A stretch of 64,000 nt of DNA. It comes from Niastella soli (GTDB taxonomy: Bacteria; Bacteroidota; Bacteroidia; Chitinophagales; Chitinophagaceae). Below, piece after piece: positions 24,469 through 33,362 of the stretch. The stretch covers positions 62,001-126,000 of the forward strand of contig NZ_JAGHKO010000005.1 of the NCBI RefSeq assembly GCF_017742245.1, given 5' to 3'. A model generated the notes under the pieces. That model saw only the letters and a program-made list of their open reading frames with translations. It did not search any database and had not been told where the DNA came from. The stretch's first letter is position 1. Every line of letters starts with the position of its first letter. The position numbers and the translations under genes are program-made.

Positions 24469-24514
24469 AGCTCAGGGTTTTCAGTTTAAGGTCTTGCTTT
24501 CAGGATTCCAGGTT

Positions 24515-24610
24515 TCAGTTATTAGGTTCGTAGGTTATTAGGTTGTTGATTGTTGGGTTACTGAGTGAATCCTGAGCGCGTGTCCGCCTTTGGCGGATAG
24601 CGAAGGCCCC
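24515..24610. repeat. Intergenic repeat segment with REP-like copy B
   Basis: ttattaggttcgtaggttattaggttg belongs to the left-arm word family also seen at 159-197 and 4393-4510. It is followed by the 36-bp palindromic element 24571-24606 (inverted copy at 17779-17814). The rest of 24469-24686 holds nothing recognisable. Confidence 0.6.
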
Positions 24611-24686
24611 ATTGCCCATTCCGGGTTCCGCGTTTCAAGTTATCGGTCTTCCCTTGTCAACTGGTTAACTTGTCAACTTATCAACT

Positions 24687-24694
24687 TACTTTTG
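24687..24694 (+). promoter_or_regulatory. -7 promoter element of the rlmK-like gene
   Basis: TACTTTTG ends four bases before ATG 24699, implying transcription starts at or very near the start codon. Confidence 0.4.
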
Positions 24695-24698
24695 CGGC

Positions 24699-25646
24699 AT
24701 GCTCCCAGAGAAATTCGAAATGTTCCGTAACCGGCTCATCAAGGTGTACCGGCATTTAAGCAAGCAGGCAAAGCGTCAGGGTATTACCTGTTATCGCATA
24801 TATGACCATGACCTGCCTGAATTTGCTTTATGTATAGAGCGCTATGGCGATAATTTGTACCTGGCTGAATACAAACGGAAATTTGAAATGGCCGAGGGTG
24901 AGCATGAAGCCTGGCTGGAAACCTGTATAGAGCTGATCTGTGACGTCTTGCAAATGCCGGTTGACAATGTATACATAAAAGAACGCCAGCGCAAACCGGG
25001 CCGCCTGGGGCAATACCAGCGGGTGAGCGAAGCAGGTGCCAATTTTATTGTTGAAGAAGCGGGGTTGAAATTCAGGGTCAACCTGAGTGATTACCTCGAT
25101 ACCGGTTTGTTTCTTGATCACCGCATTACCCGTGGTATGGTGCGTAATGAAGTCAATGAAAAAAGAGTGCTGAACCTGTTCTGTTATACCGGTTCTTTCT
25201 CTGTTTATGCAGCTGCCGGCGGCGCTGCCCAGGTTACTTCTGTTGACCTGTCAAAAACGTATTTGCAATGGGCCGAAGAGAATATGCGATTAAATGAGTT
25301 CTATGATGAGAAAAAACATCATTTTGTTCATGCCGATGTAAAGCAATACCTCGATTCACTGGCGCCAGCTTCATTCGATCTGGTGGTAATGGACCCGCCC
25401 ACATTCAGTAATAGCAAACGCATGAAAGACTTTCTCGATATTCAGCGCGATCATGCGGAACTGTTGAATAAAACTTTACGGGCAGTGGCGCCTGGCGGTG
25501 TTATTTACTTCAGTACCAATTATCGAAAGTTTGAGCTGGACCAAAAACAGATCGAATCGTCTGAAATAAAAGATATCACCCGCGCCACCACACCGTTTGA
25601 TTTTGAAGGTAAATTGTTCAGGTTCTGTTATAAGATTAAGAAGTGA
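24699..25646 (+). CDS. Class I SAM-dependent rRNA methyltransferase, RlmK-type
   Basis: This 315-residue cytosolic enzyme corresponds to the C-terminal (RlmK) half of E. coli RlmKL, which makes m7G2069 in 23S rRNA. The N-terminal ~110 residues resemble the PUA-like/EEHEE region (CYRIYDHDLPEFALCIERYG, then VYIKERQRK). The Rossmann domain carries VLNLFCYTGSFSVYAA (SAM motif I) and the catalytic-site motif VVMDPPTFSNSKRMKDFLDIQRDH, almost the same as RlmL/RlmK. The RlmL half is absent, so this is a stand-alone version. RlmI-type activity (m5C) is less likely because of the FSNSKRM signature. Confidence 0.85.
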   Translation: MLPEKFEMFRNRLIKVYRHLSKQAKRQGITCYRIYDHDLPEFALCIERYGDNLYLAEYKRKFEMAEGEHEAWLETCIELICDVLQMPVDNVYIKERQRKPGRLGQYQRVSEAGANFIVEEAGLKFRVNLSDYLDTGLFLDHRITRGMVRNEVNEKRVLNLFCYTGSFSVYAAAGGAAQVTSVDLSKTYLQWAEENMRLNEFYDEKKHHFVHADVKQYLDSLAPASFDLVVMDPPTFSNSKRMKDFLDIQRDHAELLNKTLRAVAPGGVIYFSTNYRKFELDQKQIESSEIKDITRATTPFDFEGKLFRFCYKIKK

Positions 25647-25672
25647 GTTGTGAGTTGTCAGTTGTAAGTAGG
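25646..25672. repeat. Seven-base tandem array after the rlmK-like gene
   Basis: gtgagtt-gtgagtt-gtcagtt-gtaagta: four 7-base words directly after the stop codon region. Confidence 0.6.
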
Positions 25673-25790
25673 TTCCCGATTTTCGGGACTTACTTTCGGC
25701 AATCTGCATTTTTGCGGACCCACTCGGCACTCGTCAACTGATCAACTTCCTACTCCTTACTTACTTCCCTTTATCAACCCTATCAACTAG

Positions 25791-26615
25791 CTACCTAATT
25801 TGCCCTCTTATTAATCCGGCTCCATGTTTGCGCGAATGCGCATTTACATACATGGACGCATTTTTTAATTGATCAAAAGATGCATCATCCAAGGGGTTGG
25901 AGATCTTCAGTACACCAAAATCAGTTACACTATTACAAAGAAAAATAAGCGGCGATCCATTGGTGCCAGTTGCTCCTGGGTGGATGTGTGATACCGTTAG
26001 GGTGTCGTTTGTTTCCAGGTTATTCACGGTTACTTTTGAATACAACACTTTGTCGCCAGTGAGCCGCAGAATGGCCAGGCCAGTCGCTGTGGTGGTAACC
26101 GGCGGTACTTCATTTCCGCCAGCCAACGGCACATCCATGGCAAATACCACTTCTTTATCCAGCTGAGCCCGGGCTAATCCACCCGGCACCTGGTTAGAAT
26201 GCACATTGACATACACCGGTTTGTTCATTAACGTATCCACCTGGCCTTGCCGTAACCCGGTAACCACCCCGGTAGTGCCCGGGCCAACAAAGGTTGGGTT
26301 AAATGGGATGTAAACGGGACCCGAGGTACCCGCATCGCCCGTATGAATATGTGCATTGGTCAATGCATCGGTTGATGACAGGTTGTGAATATGAATGTTA
26401 TATTTTAACGTGTTGTCAGAAAGCAGTTCAATGATGGCGTCGCCTTCTTCATTTCTGTTCGGTACGGCGGGTACTTCATTGATGGCTTTTAATGTCACGT
26501 TCCATTTCCTGACGGTTGTTGGACCTGTGTCGGAATCATGTGTACAGCTATGGGATAACATGGCAAACAATACAATGCCTGCAACCCCTGGAGGGAATAA
26601 TTTTTTCATACGCAT
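25791..26615 (-). CDS. CHRD-domain lipoprotein with two CHRD repeats
   Basis: This 274-residue lipoprotein starts at ATG 26615 (alternative 26609), with signal MRMKKLFPPGVAGIVLFAML and lipobox SHSC. Two CHRD (chordin-like) domains follow. The first contains NEVPAVPNRNEEGDAIIELL, then AHIHTGDAGTSGPV and VNVHSNQVPGGLARAQ. The second contains NEVPPVTTTATGLAILRL, SHIHPGATGTNGSPL and VNAHSRKHGAGLIRGQ. CHRD proteins are surface or periplasmic beta-proteins of unclear function. The open frame extends 22 codons upstream, but that sequence is not family-like. It lies downstream of the M28 peptidase gene on the same strand, separated by a hairpin. Confidence 0.88.
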   Translation of the reverse strand: MRMKKLFPPGVAGIVLFAMLSHSCTHDSDTGPTTVRKWNVTLKAINEVPAVPNRNEEGDAIIELLSDNTLKYNIHIHNLSSTDALTNAHIHTGDAGTSGPVYIPFNPTFVGPGTTGVVTGLRQGQVDTLMNKPVYVNVHSNQVPGGLARAQLDKEVVFAMDVPLAGGNEVPPVTTTATGLAILRLTGDKVLYSKVTVNNLETNDTLTVSHIHPGATGTNGSPLIFLCNSVTDFGVLKISNPLDDASFDQLKNASMYVNAHSRKHGAGLIRGQIR

Positions 26616-26666
26616 TGTTTTGACTGGATAAAGAATACGCAGGGGAGGTTTGGTGGGTTGCCTGTA

Positions 26667-26702
26667 AAACAGAATAGCCACGGTTGAAAACCGTGGCTAT
26701 TC
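26667..26702 (-). terminator. Hairpin terminator after the M28 peptidase
   Basis: Perfect 11-bp stem aatagccacgg / ccgtggctatt with a 7-base loop. The minus strand continues ctgtttt, a weak T-tract. Confidence 0.6.
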
Positions 26703-26720
26703 ATATAAGGTGTTTATTAA

Positions 26721-28250
26721 TTATTGTTCCGAAAGTGGAATATCCCTTTTCAGCATCTCATTGCGGTTGGCCATTTCCCATGCTGTATAAAATACCAATT
26801 GGGCTCTTTTGGCCATCAGGTTATAATTGATCTTATCGGGGGTATCGCTTGGACGATGGTAATCGTTGTGCGTTCCGTTGAAATAAAAAATAATGGGCAC
26901 GCCTTTACGGGCGAAATTATAATGGTCGCTGCGATAGTAAATACGTTCGGGGTCTTTAGGTGCATTGTATTTGTAATCCAGTTCCAGTTTGGTATATTTT
27001 TTATTCATGGCCTCGCTGATAGGGCGGAGGTCGGAACTGAGTTTGTCGTCACCTACCACATACACATAATTGGTGCTGTCGCCTTCTTTACGTTTAGGAT
27101 CAATACGGCCGATCATGTCAATATTCAGATCGACGGTGGTTTTTTCTAATGGGTACAAAGGGTGATCACTGTAAAATTCAGATCCCCACAATCCTTTTTC
27201 TTCACCCGAAACGGTCATGAAAACGATTGACCGGCGTGGACCTTTACCAGCAGCCTTGGCTTTTGCAAAAGCTTCGGCCAGTTCCAGTACGCTTACGGTA
27301 CCTGAGCCATCGTCATCGGCGCCATAGTATATAACAGAATCGCCGCGTTTGCCGAGGTGATCATAGTGTGCCGTGATAAAAACAAACTCCTCTTTTTTAT
27401 CGCTGCCTTCCAGAAAACCCACCACGTTACTGCTCGCTAATTCAATTCTGTCTTTTCTGAATTCGAGCATTACATTGGCCATATACGATTTGGGTTGCGC
27501 ATTACCAGTTTTCAGTGCTTCCCTGGCTGCATCGAAATCGGCACCCATGATGGCTTTGGCAATTTCTTCGGAGATATAATAGGTATTGGGATCAATTGAT
27601 TTTTGAAACCCATCGAGATAGGCCGGGCCTTTTACGCGGGATGTGTTACTGCGGCGGGTAAAATTAGTTTGTGCTATTAAAACAGCTGCTGCACCATTTT
27701 TTTGTGCAGCTTCCATGATCGCATAAGGGACCAACCCGTCGCGTTTTCCGACCCTGGTACCGCCGCCAGTGGATGAGGAAGGGGGCTGAATGATCAATAC
27801 GATCTTGCCGGCTACGCCTTTAAAATCGTTGTGTGTGCTGTCAATGATGCCATTTCCAACAAACACTACTTCACTTCCGAATACGGTATTGGTATGCGCC
27901 ATCATCATGCTGATCGTAAAATCATTGTACAGGGTAAACGGCTTGCCGTTCACTTCTATCGCTGCTTTGTTCAGTGAATCCTGGTAGATAGGAAAGCCTA
28001 ATTGAAAATTGCCTTTATTGCCTGCTAGCAAGCCCAGGGCTTTAAACTGGCTTTCAATATACGCGGCGGCCTTGCGTTGTCCTTCTGTGGCTGTTTCACG
28101 GCCTTCCATTGCGGGGCCGGCTACTATATACAAATGTTTCTTAAGGTCATCAGGTGTAATGGTGTTGGCAAATGGCCTGGGATCGGCGATCTTTTGCGCC
28201 GAGGCGGCGGTAGCAGCCGCCAAAGCCATAACCAGGAGCGTTCGTCTCAT
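26721..28250 (-). CDS. M28-family zinc metallopeptidase (aminopeptidase-like), exported
   Basis: This 509-residue peptidase has a signal peptide (MRRTLLVMALAAATAASAQ). Residues 110-250 form a PA-domain-like insertion (VAGKIVLIIQP, AAQKNGAAAVLIAQ). The M28 catalytic domain (about 270-500) shows all zinc ligands: AHYDHLG, YGADDDGSG, the catalytic Glu pair in GEEKGLWGSEFY, NIDMIGR, and the C-terminal His in GTHNDYHRPSDT. The expected role is periplasmic or extracellular removal of N-terminal amino acids from peptides. Single gene. Confidence 0.94.
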   Translation of the reverse strand: MRRTLLVMALAAATAASAQKIADPRPFANTITPDDLKKHLYIVAGPAMEGRETATEGQRKAAAYIESQFKALGLLAGNKGNFQLGFPIYQDSLNKAAIEVNGKPFTLYNDFTISMMMAHTNTVFGSEVVFVGNGIIDSTHNDFKGVAGKIVLIIQPPSSSTGGGTRVGKRDGLVPYAIMEAAQKNGAAAVLIAQTNFTRRSNTSRVKGPAYLDGFQKSIDPNTYYISEEIAKAIMGADFDAAREALKTGNAQPKSYMANVMLEFRKDRIELASSNVVGFLEGSDKKEEFVFITAHYDHLGKRGDSVIYYGADDDGSGTVSVLELAEAFAKAKAAGKGPRRSIVFMTVSGEEKGLWGSEFYSDHPLYPLEKTTVDLNIDMIGRIDPKRKEGDSTNYVYVVGDDKLSSDLRPISEAMNKKYTKLELDYKYNAPKDPERIYYRSDHYNFARKGVPIIFYFNGTHNDYHRPSDTPDKINYNLMAKRAQLVFYTAWEMANRNEMLKRDIPLSEQ

Positions 28251-28344
28251 AGTGTGTTTGTTGTTTTAATCAAAAATAACTGAGCAGTGTTGGATTCGAA
28301 AGAATACATGGTTGAATGGTAGGAAGAATCGGCAATCGGCAATG

Positions 28345-28415
28345 GTGATAAGTTTGTTAGTTCATTGGTTATTAGGTTTCGAACCCTGAACTAACAAACT
28401 AACAAACTCATAAAC
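28345..28415. repeat. gttagtt/aactaac inverted repeat array
   Basis: agtttgttagttc (about 28350-28362) is complementary to gaactaacaaact (28389-28401), with further 7-base copies of aactaac. It lies between the M28 start and the ABC-F stop codon. Confidence 0.6.
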
Positions 28416-28417
28416 TA

Positions 28418-30301
28418 TTAAGCATCAAATTCACTCAATTCCAACCAGCGTAATTCCTTCTCATCAAGCAAATTGGTAATTTCACTTATACGTACCGAAA
28501 GTTGCTGCAACTGATCGAACGGGAGGGAACCACTGTTCATTTGCTCTGTGATGGTTTGTTTTTCTTTTTCGAGGTTTGCTATATCTTGCTGTAATTGTTC
28601 GAATTCTCTTTTTTCCTTATACGACATCTTCTTTTTCTCTGCTTCTTTAACCGGCGCTGCTTTAACTTCCTGTTTCGCAGGTTTTGTCTCGGTTTTTTCT
28701 TCTTCTTCTTTATCCTTTAACCATAACCGGTATTGCGAATAGTTGCCTGGGAAATCACGAATAGCCCCTTCGCCTTCAAAAACAAACAGGTGGTCTACCA
28801 GCCGGTCCATAAAATAACGGTCGTGCGAAACAATGAGTAAACAACCGGGGTATTCACTGAGGAAATTTTCCAACACGCCCAATGTCGGCAGATCGAGGTC
28901 GTTAGTAGGCTCATCGAGGATCAAAAAGTTAGGATTGCGAAACAGGATCGACAATAAATGCAACCGTCTTTTTTCTCCACCACTGAGTTTGGAAATATAG
29001 GTGTATTGCTGTTCAGGTGGGAACAGGAATAATTGCAGGAATTGGGCCGCACTTAACGCACCGCCGCTGGCAAGTGGAAAGCTTTCTGCAATGTTTTTCA
29101 CAAATTCAATTACCCGCATGTCTTCTTTAATCACCAGTCCCTGTTGTGAATAATTACCAAAGACCACGGTATCGCCAATATTTATTTTGCCGCTGTCGGC
29201 GGGTTCCAGGCCCTGCAGCATATTTAGGAAGGTTGATTTACCTGCACCGTTCTTGCCCACCACGCCAATGCGTTCCCCTTTTTTGAAGGTGTAATCAAAA
29301 CCCTTCATTATTTGTTTGTCGCCAAAGCTCTTGTATACTTTTTTCAGCTCAATTACTTTACCACCCAGCCGGTTCATTTTCATGGATAACTGCAATTGCG
29401 CGTCTTCCAACCGCTGTTTGGCTTTGGCTTCTACTTTATAGAAATTGTCCTGACGGCTTTTACTTTTGGTGGTGCGTGCCTTGGGCTGTTTACGCATCCA
29501 TTCCAGCTCCTTGCGGAAGGTATTTCGGGCTTTTTCTATGCTGGCGGCGTCACTTTCCTGACGGGCAGCTTTCTTTTCTATATAATTTTCATAATCGCCC
29601 TTGTAAACAAACAGCTGGCTGCCATCTATTTCCCAGATCTCGTTACTTACGGCATCCAAAAAGTAGCGATCGTGGGTAACCAGCAACAGGGTTACGTTTT
29701 GCTGATCGAGGTAATTTTCCAGCCATTCCACCATTTCAATATCCAGGTGGTTGGTGGGCTCATCCATGATCAGTAATACGTGTTTATGGTCAAATCCAAT
29801 GTCTATGAGGGTTTTGGCCAGGGCCACACGTTTACGTTGTCCTCCTGAGAGCGTATTTACCGGTTGGTTCAGGTGATGGATATTCAGTTTGCCCAGGATC
29901 TGTTTTACTTTGGCATCAAAGTCCCAGGCGCCCAGTTCATCCATTTTTACAATGGCAGCGCTCAGTTTTTCGGGATCAGCTTCTTCGCTGATGGCCTCAA
30001 ATTCCCTGATGGCATTCATAACCGGGTGATTATGATAGAAAATATTATCCAGGATGGAACCTTTCTCGTCAAAAACGGGGTCCTGTTCGAAAAGAGCTAC
30101 GGTAACTTCTTTATTGATCCAGGCGGTGCCGCTATCGGCGGTTTCTTTGCCGGCGAGAATTCGTAAGAGGGTACTTTTACCACTGCCATTACGGGCTACC
30201 AGCGCAATTTTATCGCCTTCTTCCACATGAAATGAGATGTTCTCAAACAACGGTTTTACTCCAAACGATTTGCCGAGTGCTTCTACGGATACATAATGCA
30301 T
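28418..30301 (-). CDS. uup: ABC-F ATPase, Uup-like
   Basis: This 627-residue soluble tandem ATPase has NBD1 (about 1-240) with ARNGSGKSTLLR, LSGGQRKRVALAK and LIMDEPTNHLDIE, and NBD2 (about 310-530) with GKNGAGKSTFLN, LSGGEKRRLHLL and LILDEPTNDLDLP. The linker between them contains an arm-like basic coiled coil (RKQPKARTTKSKSRQ). The C-terminal Lys/Glu-rich coiled coil (about 550-620) is characteristic of Uup within the ABC-F family. ABC-F proteins act on the ribosomal E site; Uup is linked to ribosome function and DNA excision phenotypes. There are no membrane segments. A TATCTTTG -7 box lies four bases before the ATG. Confidence 0.9.
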   Translation of the reverse strand: MHYVSVEALGKSFGVKPLFENISFHVEEGDKIALVARNGSGKSTLLRILAGKETADSGTAWINKEVTVALFEQDPVFDEKGSILDNIFYHNHPVMNAIREFEAISEEADPEKLSAAIVKMDELGAWDFDAKVKQILGKLNIHHLNQPVNTLSGGQRKRVALAKTLIDIGFDHKHVLLIMDEPTNHLDIEMVEWLENYLDQQNVTLLLVTHDRYFLDAVSNEIWEIDGSQLFVYKGDYENYIEKKAARQESDAASIEKARNTFRKELEWMRKQPKARTTKSKSRQDNFYKVEAKAKQRLEDAQLQLSMKMNRLGGKVIELKKVYKSFGDKQIMKGFDYTFKKGERIGVVGKNGAGKSTFLNMLQGLEPADSGKINIGDTVVFGNYSQQGLVIKEDMRVIEFVKNIAESFPLASGGALSAAQFLQLFLFPPEQQYTYISKLSGGEKRRLHLLSILFRNPNFLILDEPTNDLDLPTLGVLENFLSEYPGCLLIVSHDRYFMDRLVDHLFVFEGEGAIRDFPGNYSQYRLWLKDKEEEEKTETKPAKQEVKAAPVKEAEKKKMSYKEKREFEQLQQDIANLEKEKQTITEQMNSGSLPFDQLQQLSVRISEITNLLDEKELRWLELSEFDA

Positions 30302-30305
30302 GGCG

Positions 30306-30313
30306 CAAAGATA
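30306..30313 (-). promoter_or_regulatory. -7 promoter element of the ABC-F gene
   Basis: TATCTTTG on the minus strand with four bases to the ATG, again predicting a leaderless or near-leaderless mRNA. No clear -33 element. Confidence 0.35.
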
Positions 30314-30415
30314 AATAGTTCCAAGTTCACAGTTTAGAGTTCCAGGTCGAAATGTGAGTGGTGAGTGGATCCCGCCTTTCCCGAGCCTTCCATTTAATTC
30401 AGTACCTTAACAAAT

Positions 30416-31006
30416 ATGACGTTTCTGGTTAACCACATTATTCTCGTAGCGCTGTGGGCTCTTTTTGGTCTATTTCACAGCATACTGGCCGCCAATTGGT
30501 GGAAACGCCTGATGCAACAGCTACTAGTGGCTAATTATAAATATTATTCCTTTTCCTATTCAATATTTGCAGCAGTTACGCTTGTTGCCGTTTTAATGTA
30601 CCAGGTTTTTCTGCATAGTCACCTCTTATACCAGGCTCCGGTATGGGTTAAATTATTTCTTTGTCTGCCTTTGCTGGTGGGAATATTTATAATGGGTGCA
30701 TTGATCAAGAAATATTTTTTTTCTCTCAGCGGCATCAGTGTCTTTTATAAAATGCAACCGCCCCCCGAACTGGTGCTAAGCGGGTTGAACAGGTATGTTC
30801 GCCACCCCTTGTATTTCGGTACATTGTTGTTTCTCTGGTCGCTTTTTTTTATTTACCCTTATGTAAAAAATTTATTGGCCTGTGTGATCATAACACTGTA
30901 TACGGTATGGGGAGCCAGGCTGGAAGAAAAAAAGCTGGTTGCTCAGTTTGGAGAAAAATATACAGCGTACAAAAAAAGAGTACCGATGTTATTACCCCGC
31001 CTCTAA
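30416..31006 (+). CDS. Membrane methyltransferase, ICMT/PEMT-like (NnrU-related)
   Basis: This 196-residue integral membrane protein has five or so hydrophobic segments. The C-terminal half contains GLNRYVRHPLYFGTLLFLWSL, then EEKKLVAQFGEKYTAYKKRV, the signature of the isoprenylcysteine carboxyl methyltransferase / phospholipid N-methyltransferase group (RHP motif, terminal E-x-F-G-x-x-Y-x-x-Y). The N-terminal part (ILVALWALFGLFHSILA) is like NnrU/MddA-type members. The methyl acceptor (lipid or thiol) cannot be told. Convergent with the following gene, whose stop is 5 bp away. Confidence 0.85.
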   Translation: MTFLVNHIILVALWALFGLFHSILAANWWKRLMQQLLVANYKYYSFSYSIFAAVTLVAVLMYQVFLHSHLLYQAPVWVKLFLCLPLLVGIFIMGALIKKYFFSLSGISVFYKMQPPPELVLSGLNRYVRHPLYFGTLLFLWSLFFIYPYVKNLLACVIITLYTVWGARLEEKKLVAQFGEKYTAYKKRVPMLLPRL

Positions 31007-31011
31007 GCGAC

Positions 31012-31575
31012 CTATTCAACTACCCGCCACTTGATGTTACAACCAATACTGGGTTTTTGATCGGCTGGAACAGGTTTCCCCTGGATCAAATGATCCAGTG
31101 CATTACGGATATCGGCGGCCGAATTTGGTTTGTCGTTACCGGGTCGGGAATCATCGAGCTGGCCGCGATATGCCAGCAATAGGTTGCTGTCATATACAAA
31201 GAAGTCGGGCGTACAGGCGGCTTCGTAGGCTTTGGCTACTTCCTGTGACGCGTCATATAAATAGGGGAATGGATAGTTTTGTTGCGAGGCTACCAGTTTC
31301 ATTTGTTCCGGACCGTCTTCGGGGTAACCAGCCACATCATTGGAGCTGATGGCAATAAAACTGATGCCTTTACTTTTATAATCATTCCCCAGTTTTACCA
31401 ACGCTGCGTTTACGTGTTTCACAAAAGGGCAATGGTTACAAATGAACATGATCACAGTGGCGGTGGCGCCTTTGGCTGCCTCCAGAGATACCTCTTTCCC
31501 GCTTACTGTATCAGGTAATATAAAGCCGGGTGCTTTACTACCTAGTGGTGTCATAACAGAAGGTGTGCGTGCCAT
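31012..31575 (-). CDS. Thioredoxin-fold (AhpC/TSA-like) protein
   Basis: This 187-residue cytosolic protein has a thioredoxin fold. It contains LGSKAPGFILPDTVSGKEVSL at the start, the active-site segment MFICNHCPFVKHVNAAL (CxxC as CNHC) near residue 50, and a cis-Pro region CTPDFFVYD. This matches the peroxiredoxin-like thioredoxin family with a CNHCP motif, common in Bacteroidota and cyanobacteria. Likely a thiol oxidoreductase or peroxidase. It lies 2 bp after the amidohydrolase stop, so the two are translationally coupled in one operon. Confidence 0.9.
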   Translation of the reverse strand: MARTPSVMTPLGSKAPGFILPDTVSGKEVSLEAAKGATATVIMFICNHCPFVKHVNAALVKLGNDYKSKGISFIAISSNDVAGYPEDGPEQMKLVASQQNYPFPYLYDASQEVAKAYEAACTPDFFVYDSNLLLAYRGQLDDSRPGNDKPNSAADIRNALDHLIQGKPVPADQKPSIGCNIKWRVVE

Positions 31576-31577
31576 AT

Positions 31578-33326
31578 TTATTCTATGAAGTGTACTGTTT
31601 CAATTTTACCGTTTTCTATTTTATAAACAGCTATGCCTTCCAATGGTTTACCGGTGGCGCTGGTTATTCTTTCCTGGTCAACAACGATGTTGCCTTTTAC
31701 CATACGGTTTATGATCTGGCAATGCAGCTCGGGTGTTTTGTTGAAATATTTAATATATTCTTCCCGCAACTCCTGTTTTCCTTTCATCAATACTTTGCCC
31801 TGCATGTTGTAAATCGTTACACTATCGCTATACGGCGCCAGGAAAGCCTCAATATTACGAAGGTTATACCCATTTATCTGTTGTTGCACCAGCATTTCAG
31901 GCGTGGGGTGTATTAAATGTTCTGGTTGAATGATCGCTCCCCGGTGAAAAATGGTGCGAATACTGGCTGGCGCAGGCAGACTGCGGGTTGGATCACTATC
32001 CAGTAACAACAAGTCGGCCAGCTTGCCTTTTTCAATACTGCCCAGGTCTTTGTCCTTTCCAAAACCTTTTGCCGCATTGATGGTAGCAGAACGAATGATC
32101 TCCCAATTACTGAGCCCCGCATTTTGCATGGCCAGCAATTCATTTTGAAAAGAGGCGGCATGTTGGGTGCCAATGTTACCGGCATCTGTTCCTGATACTA
32201 CCAATACACCCGCCTGTTGCGCCAATTTCAGGTTGTTGGCCATTATGGTATCTTCTTTGGCAGGAATATGAAACCGGTTTCGCATATTGTGAAAATCAAA
32301 AGGCGCTTTATTACCCAAATGTTGCAGGTCCATCAACGTGCCCAACATAAATGGATTGGAGTAGGTGAGGTCATGAGCCGAAAAATTGAATTGCTGAGTG
32401 AATGTGCGGTGGTATCCCTCGGCAACAACCAGGGTAGGGATGTACACGATATTCCTGCTTTTCATCAACTGCAGGAGCTCGTTGTCGAGTGGTTTGTCAT
32501 CAACACTGTGCACCAGAATGTCGGCGCCGGCCTGGACCGCCAGTTTAGCGGTTTGAAACTGGGTGGCGTGCACGGCTACTTTTAACCCGTTGGCATGACT
32601 TTCTTCAATAGCAGCTTTTACAATTGGATAGGTAGTTTCAGGTTTTTGGTCGCGCAAAACGATGTACCAGATCTTTATAAAATCCGGTTTGTAGGGCAGC
32701 TGTTTTTTCACCAGGTCACGGGCTTCCTGTTCACTGTTCACTTTTACAATGGGCGGGTCATTTTTATCGAGGTTGGGTGGGAGATAGGTAGAAACCAGCG
32801 GGCCGGTCACAAAGGCATTGGGAGCCAAAATAGCTGAATCTAACTGGCTGCGGATAGCGTAGTTGCTAAAGGGACCACCCACATCAATAACCGTAGTAAT
32901 GCCACAGGCAAGGTAACGGACCATTAGGTCGGCACGGTTGTCTTTTACCCATTGCTGGTCTTTTTCATAAGGGTATGCATGGTTCAAATTCACGGCGTCG
33001 GGCCGGGTATATAATCCACCACTTTGAAAGAAGTGAATATGCGCATCGGTCATGCCGGGCATCAGGTATTGACCGGTTGCATCAATGATCGTGGCAGCCT
33101 CGGGTGATTTTATCTTTTTGGCCGGGCCTACAGTCTTAATACGCCCGTTTTCAATAACCACTGTTTGATCGGCCTCTACTTTTTGCGTAATAACGTTTAC
33201 CAGGTTTACATGGGTAATGTAGGTTGGAAGAGAAAGCCGGATGAAGGCCGTATTGCTTGTGTCGTTTTGGGCACGTAGGAAGGAATAGCTATAAAGTAAA
33301 ATGCATAGCAACAGGTATTTTCTCAT
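31578..33326 (-). CDS. Exported imidazolonepropionase-like amidohydrolase fused to an NTF2/SnoaL-like domain
   Basis: This 582-residue protein has a signal peptide (MRKYLLLCILLYSYSFLRAQ). Residues 35-455 form a metal-dependent amidohydrolase: metal ligands in GMTDAHIHFF, the carboxylated-Lys region PDFIKIWY, VHATQFQTAK, ILVHSVDD and SGTDAGNIG. This group includes prolidase/imidazolonepropionase-like enzymes hydrolysing small amides or dipeptides. Residues about 465-582 form a SnoaL/DUF4440-type NTF2-like domain (NGYNLRNIEAFLAPYSDSV, EYIKYFNKTPELHCQI). The fusion is intact, without frameshift. Operon with the thioredoxin-like gene downstream (2 bp) and possibly the DnaJ gene upstream (36 bp). 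Confidence 0.9.
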   Translation of the reverse strand: MRKYLLLCILLYSYSFLRAQNDTSNTAFIRLSLPTYITHVNLVNVITQKVEADQTVVIENGRIKTVGPAKKIKSPEAATIIDATGQYLMPGMTDAHIHFFQSGGLYTRPDAVNLNHAYPYEKDQQWVKDNRADLMVRYLACGITTVIDVGGPFSNYAIRSQLDSAILAPNAFVTGPLVSTYLPPNLDKNDPPIVKVNSEQEARDLVKKQLPYKPDFIKIWYIVLRDQKPETTYPIVKAAIEESHANGLKVAVHATQFQTAKLAVQAGADILVHSVDDKPLDNELLQLMKSRNIVYIPTLVVAEGYHRTFTQQFNFSAHDLTYSNPFMLGTLMDLQHLGNKAPFDFHNMRNRFHIPAKEDTIMANNLKLAQQAGVLVVSGTDAGNIGTQHAASFQNELLAMQNAGLSNWEIIRSATINAAKGFGKDKDLGSIEKGKLADLLLLDSDPTRSLPAPASIRTIFHRGAIIQPEHLIHPTPEMLVQQQINGYNLRNIEAFLAPYSDSVTIYNMQGKVLMKGKQELREEYIKYFNKTPELHCQIINRMVKGNIVVDQERITSATGKPLEGIAVYKIENGKIETVHFIE

Positions 33327-33362
33327 GCCGGTAATGTTTGACTAAAGATAAAACAGAAGCGG

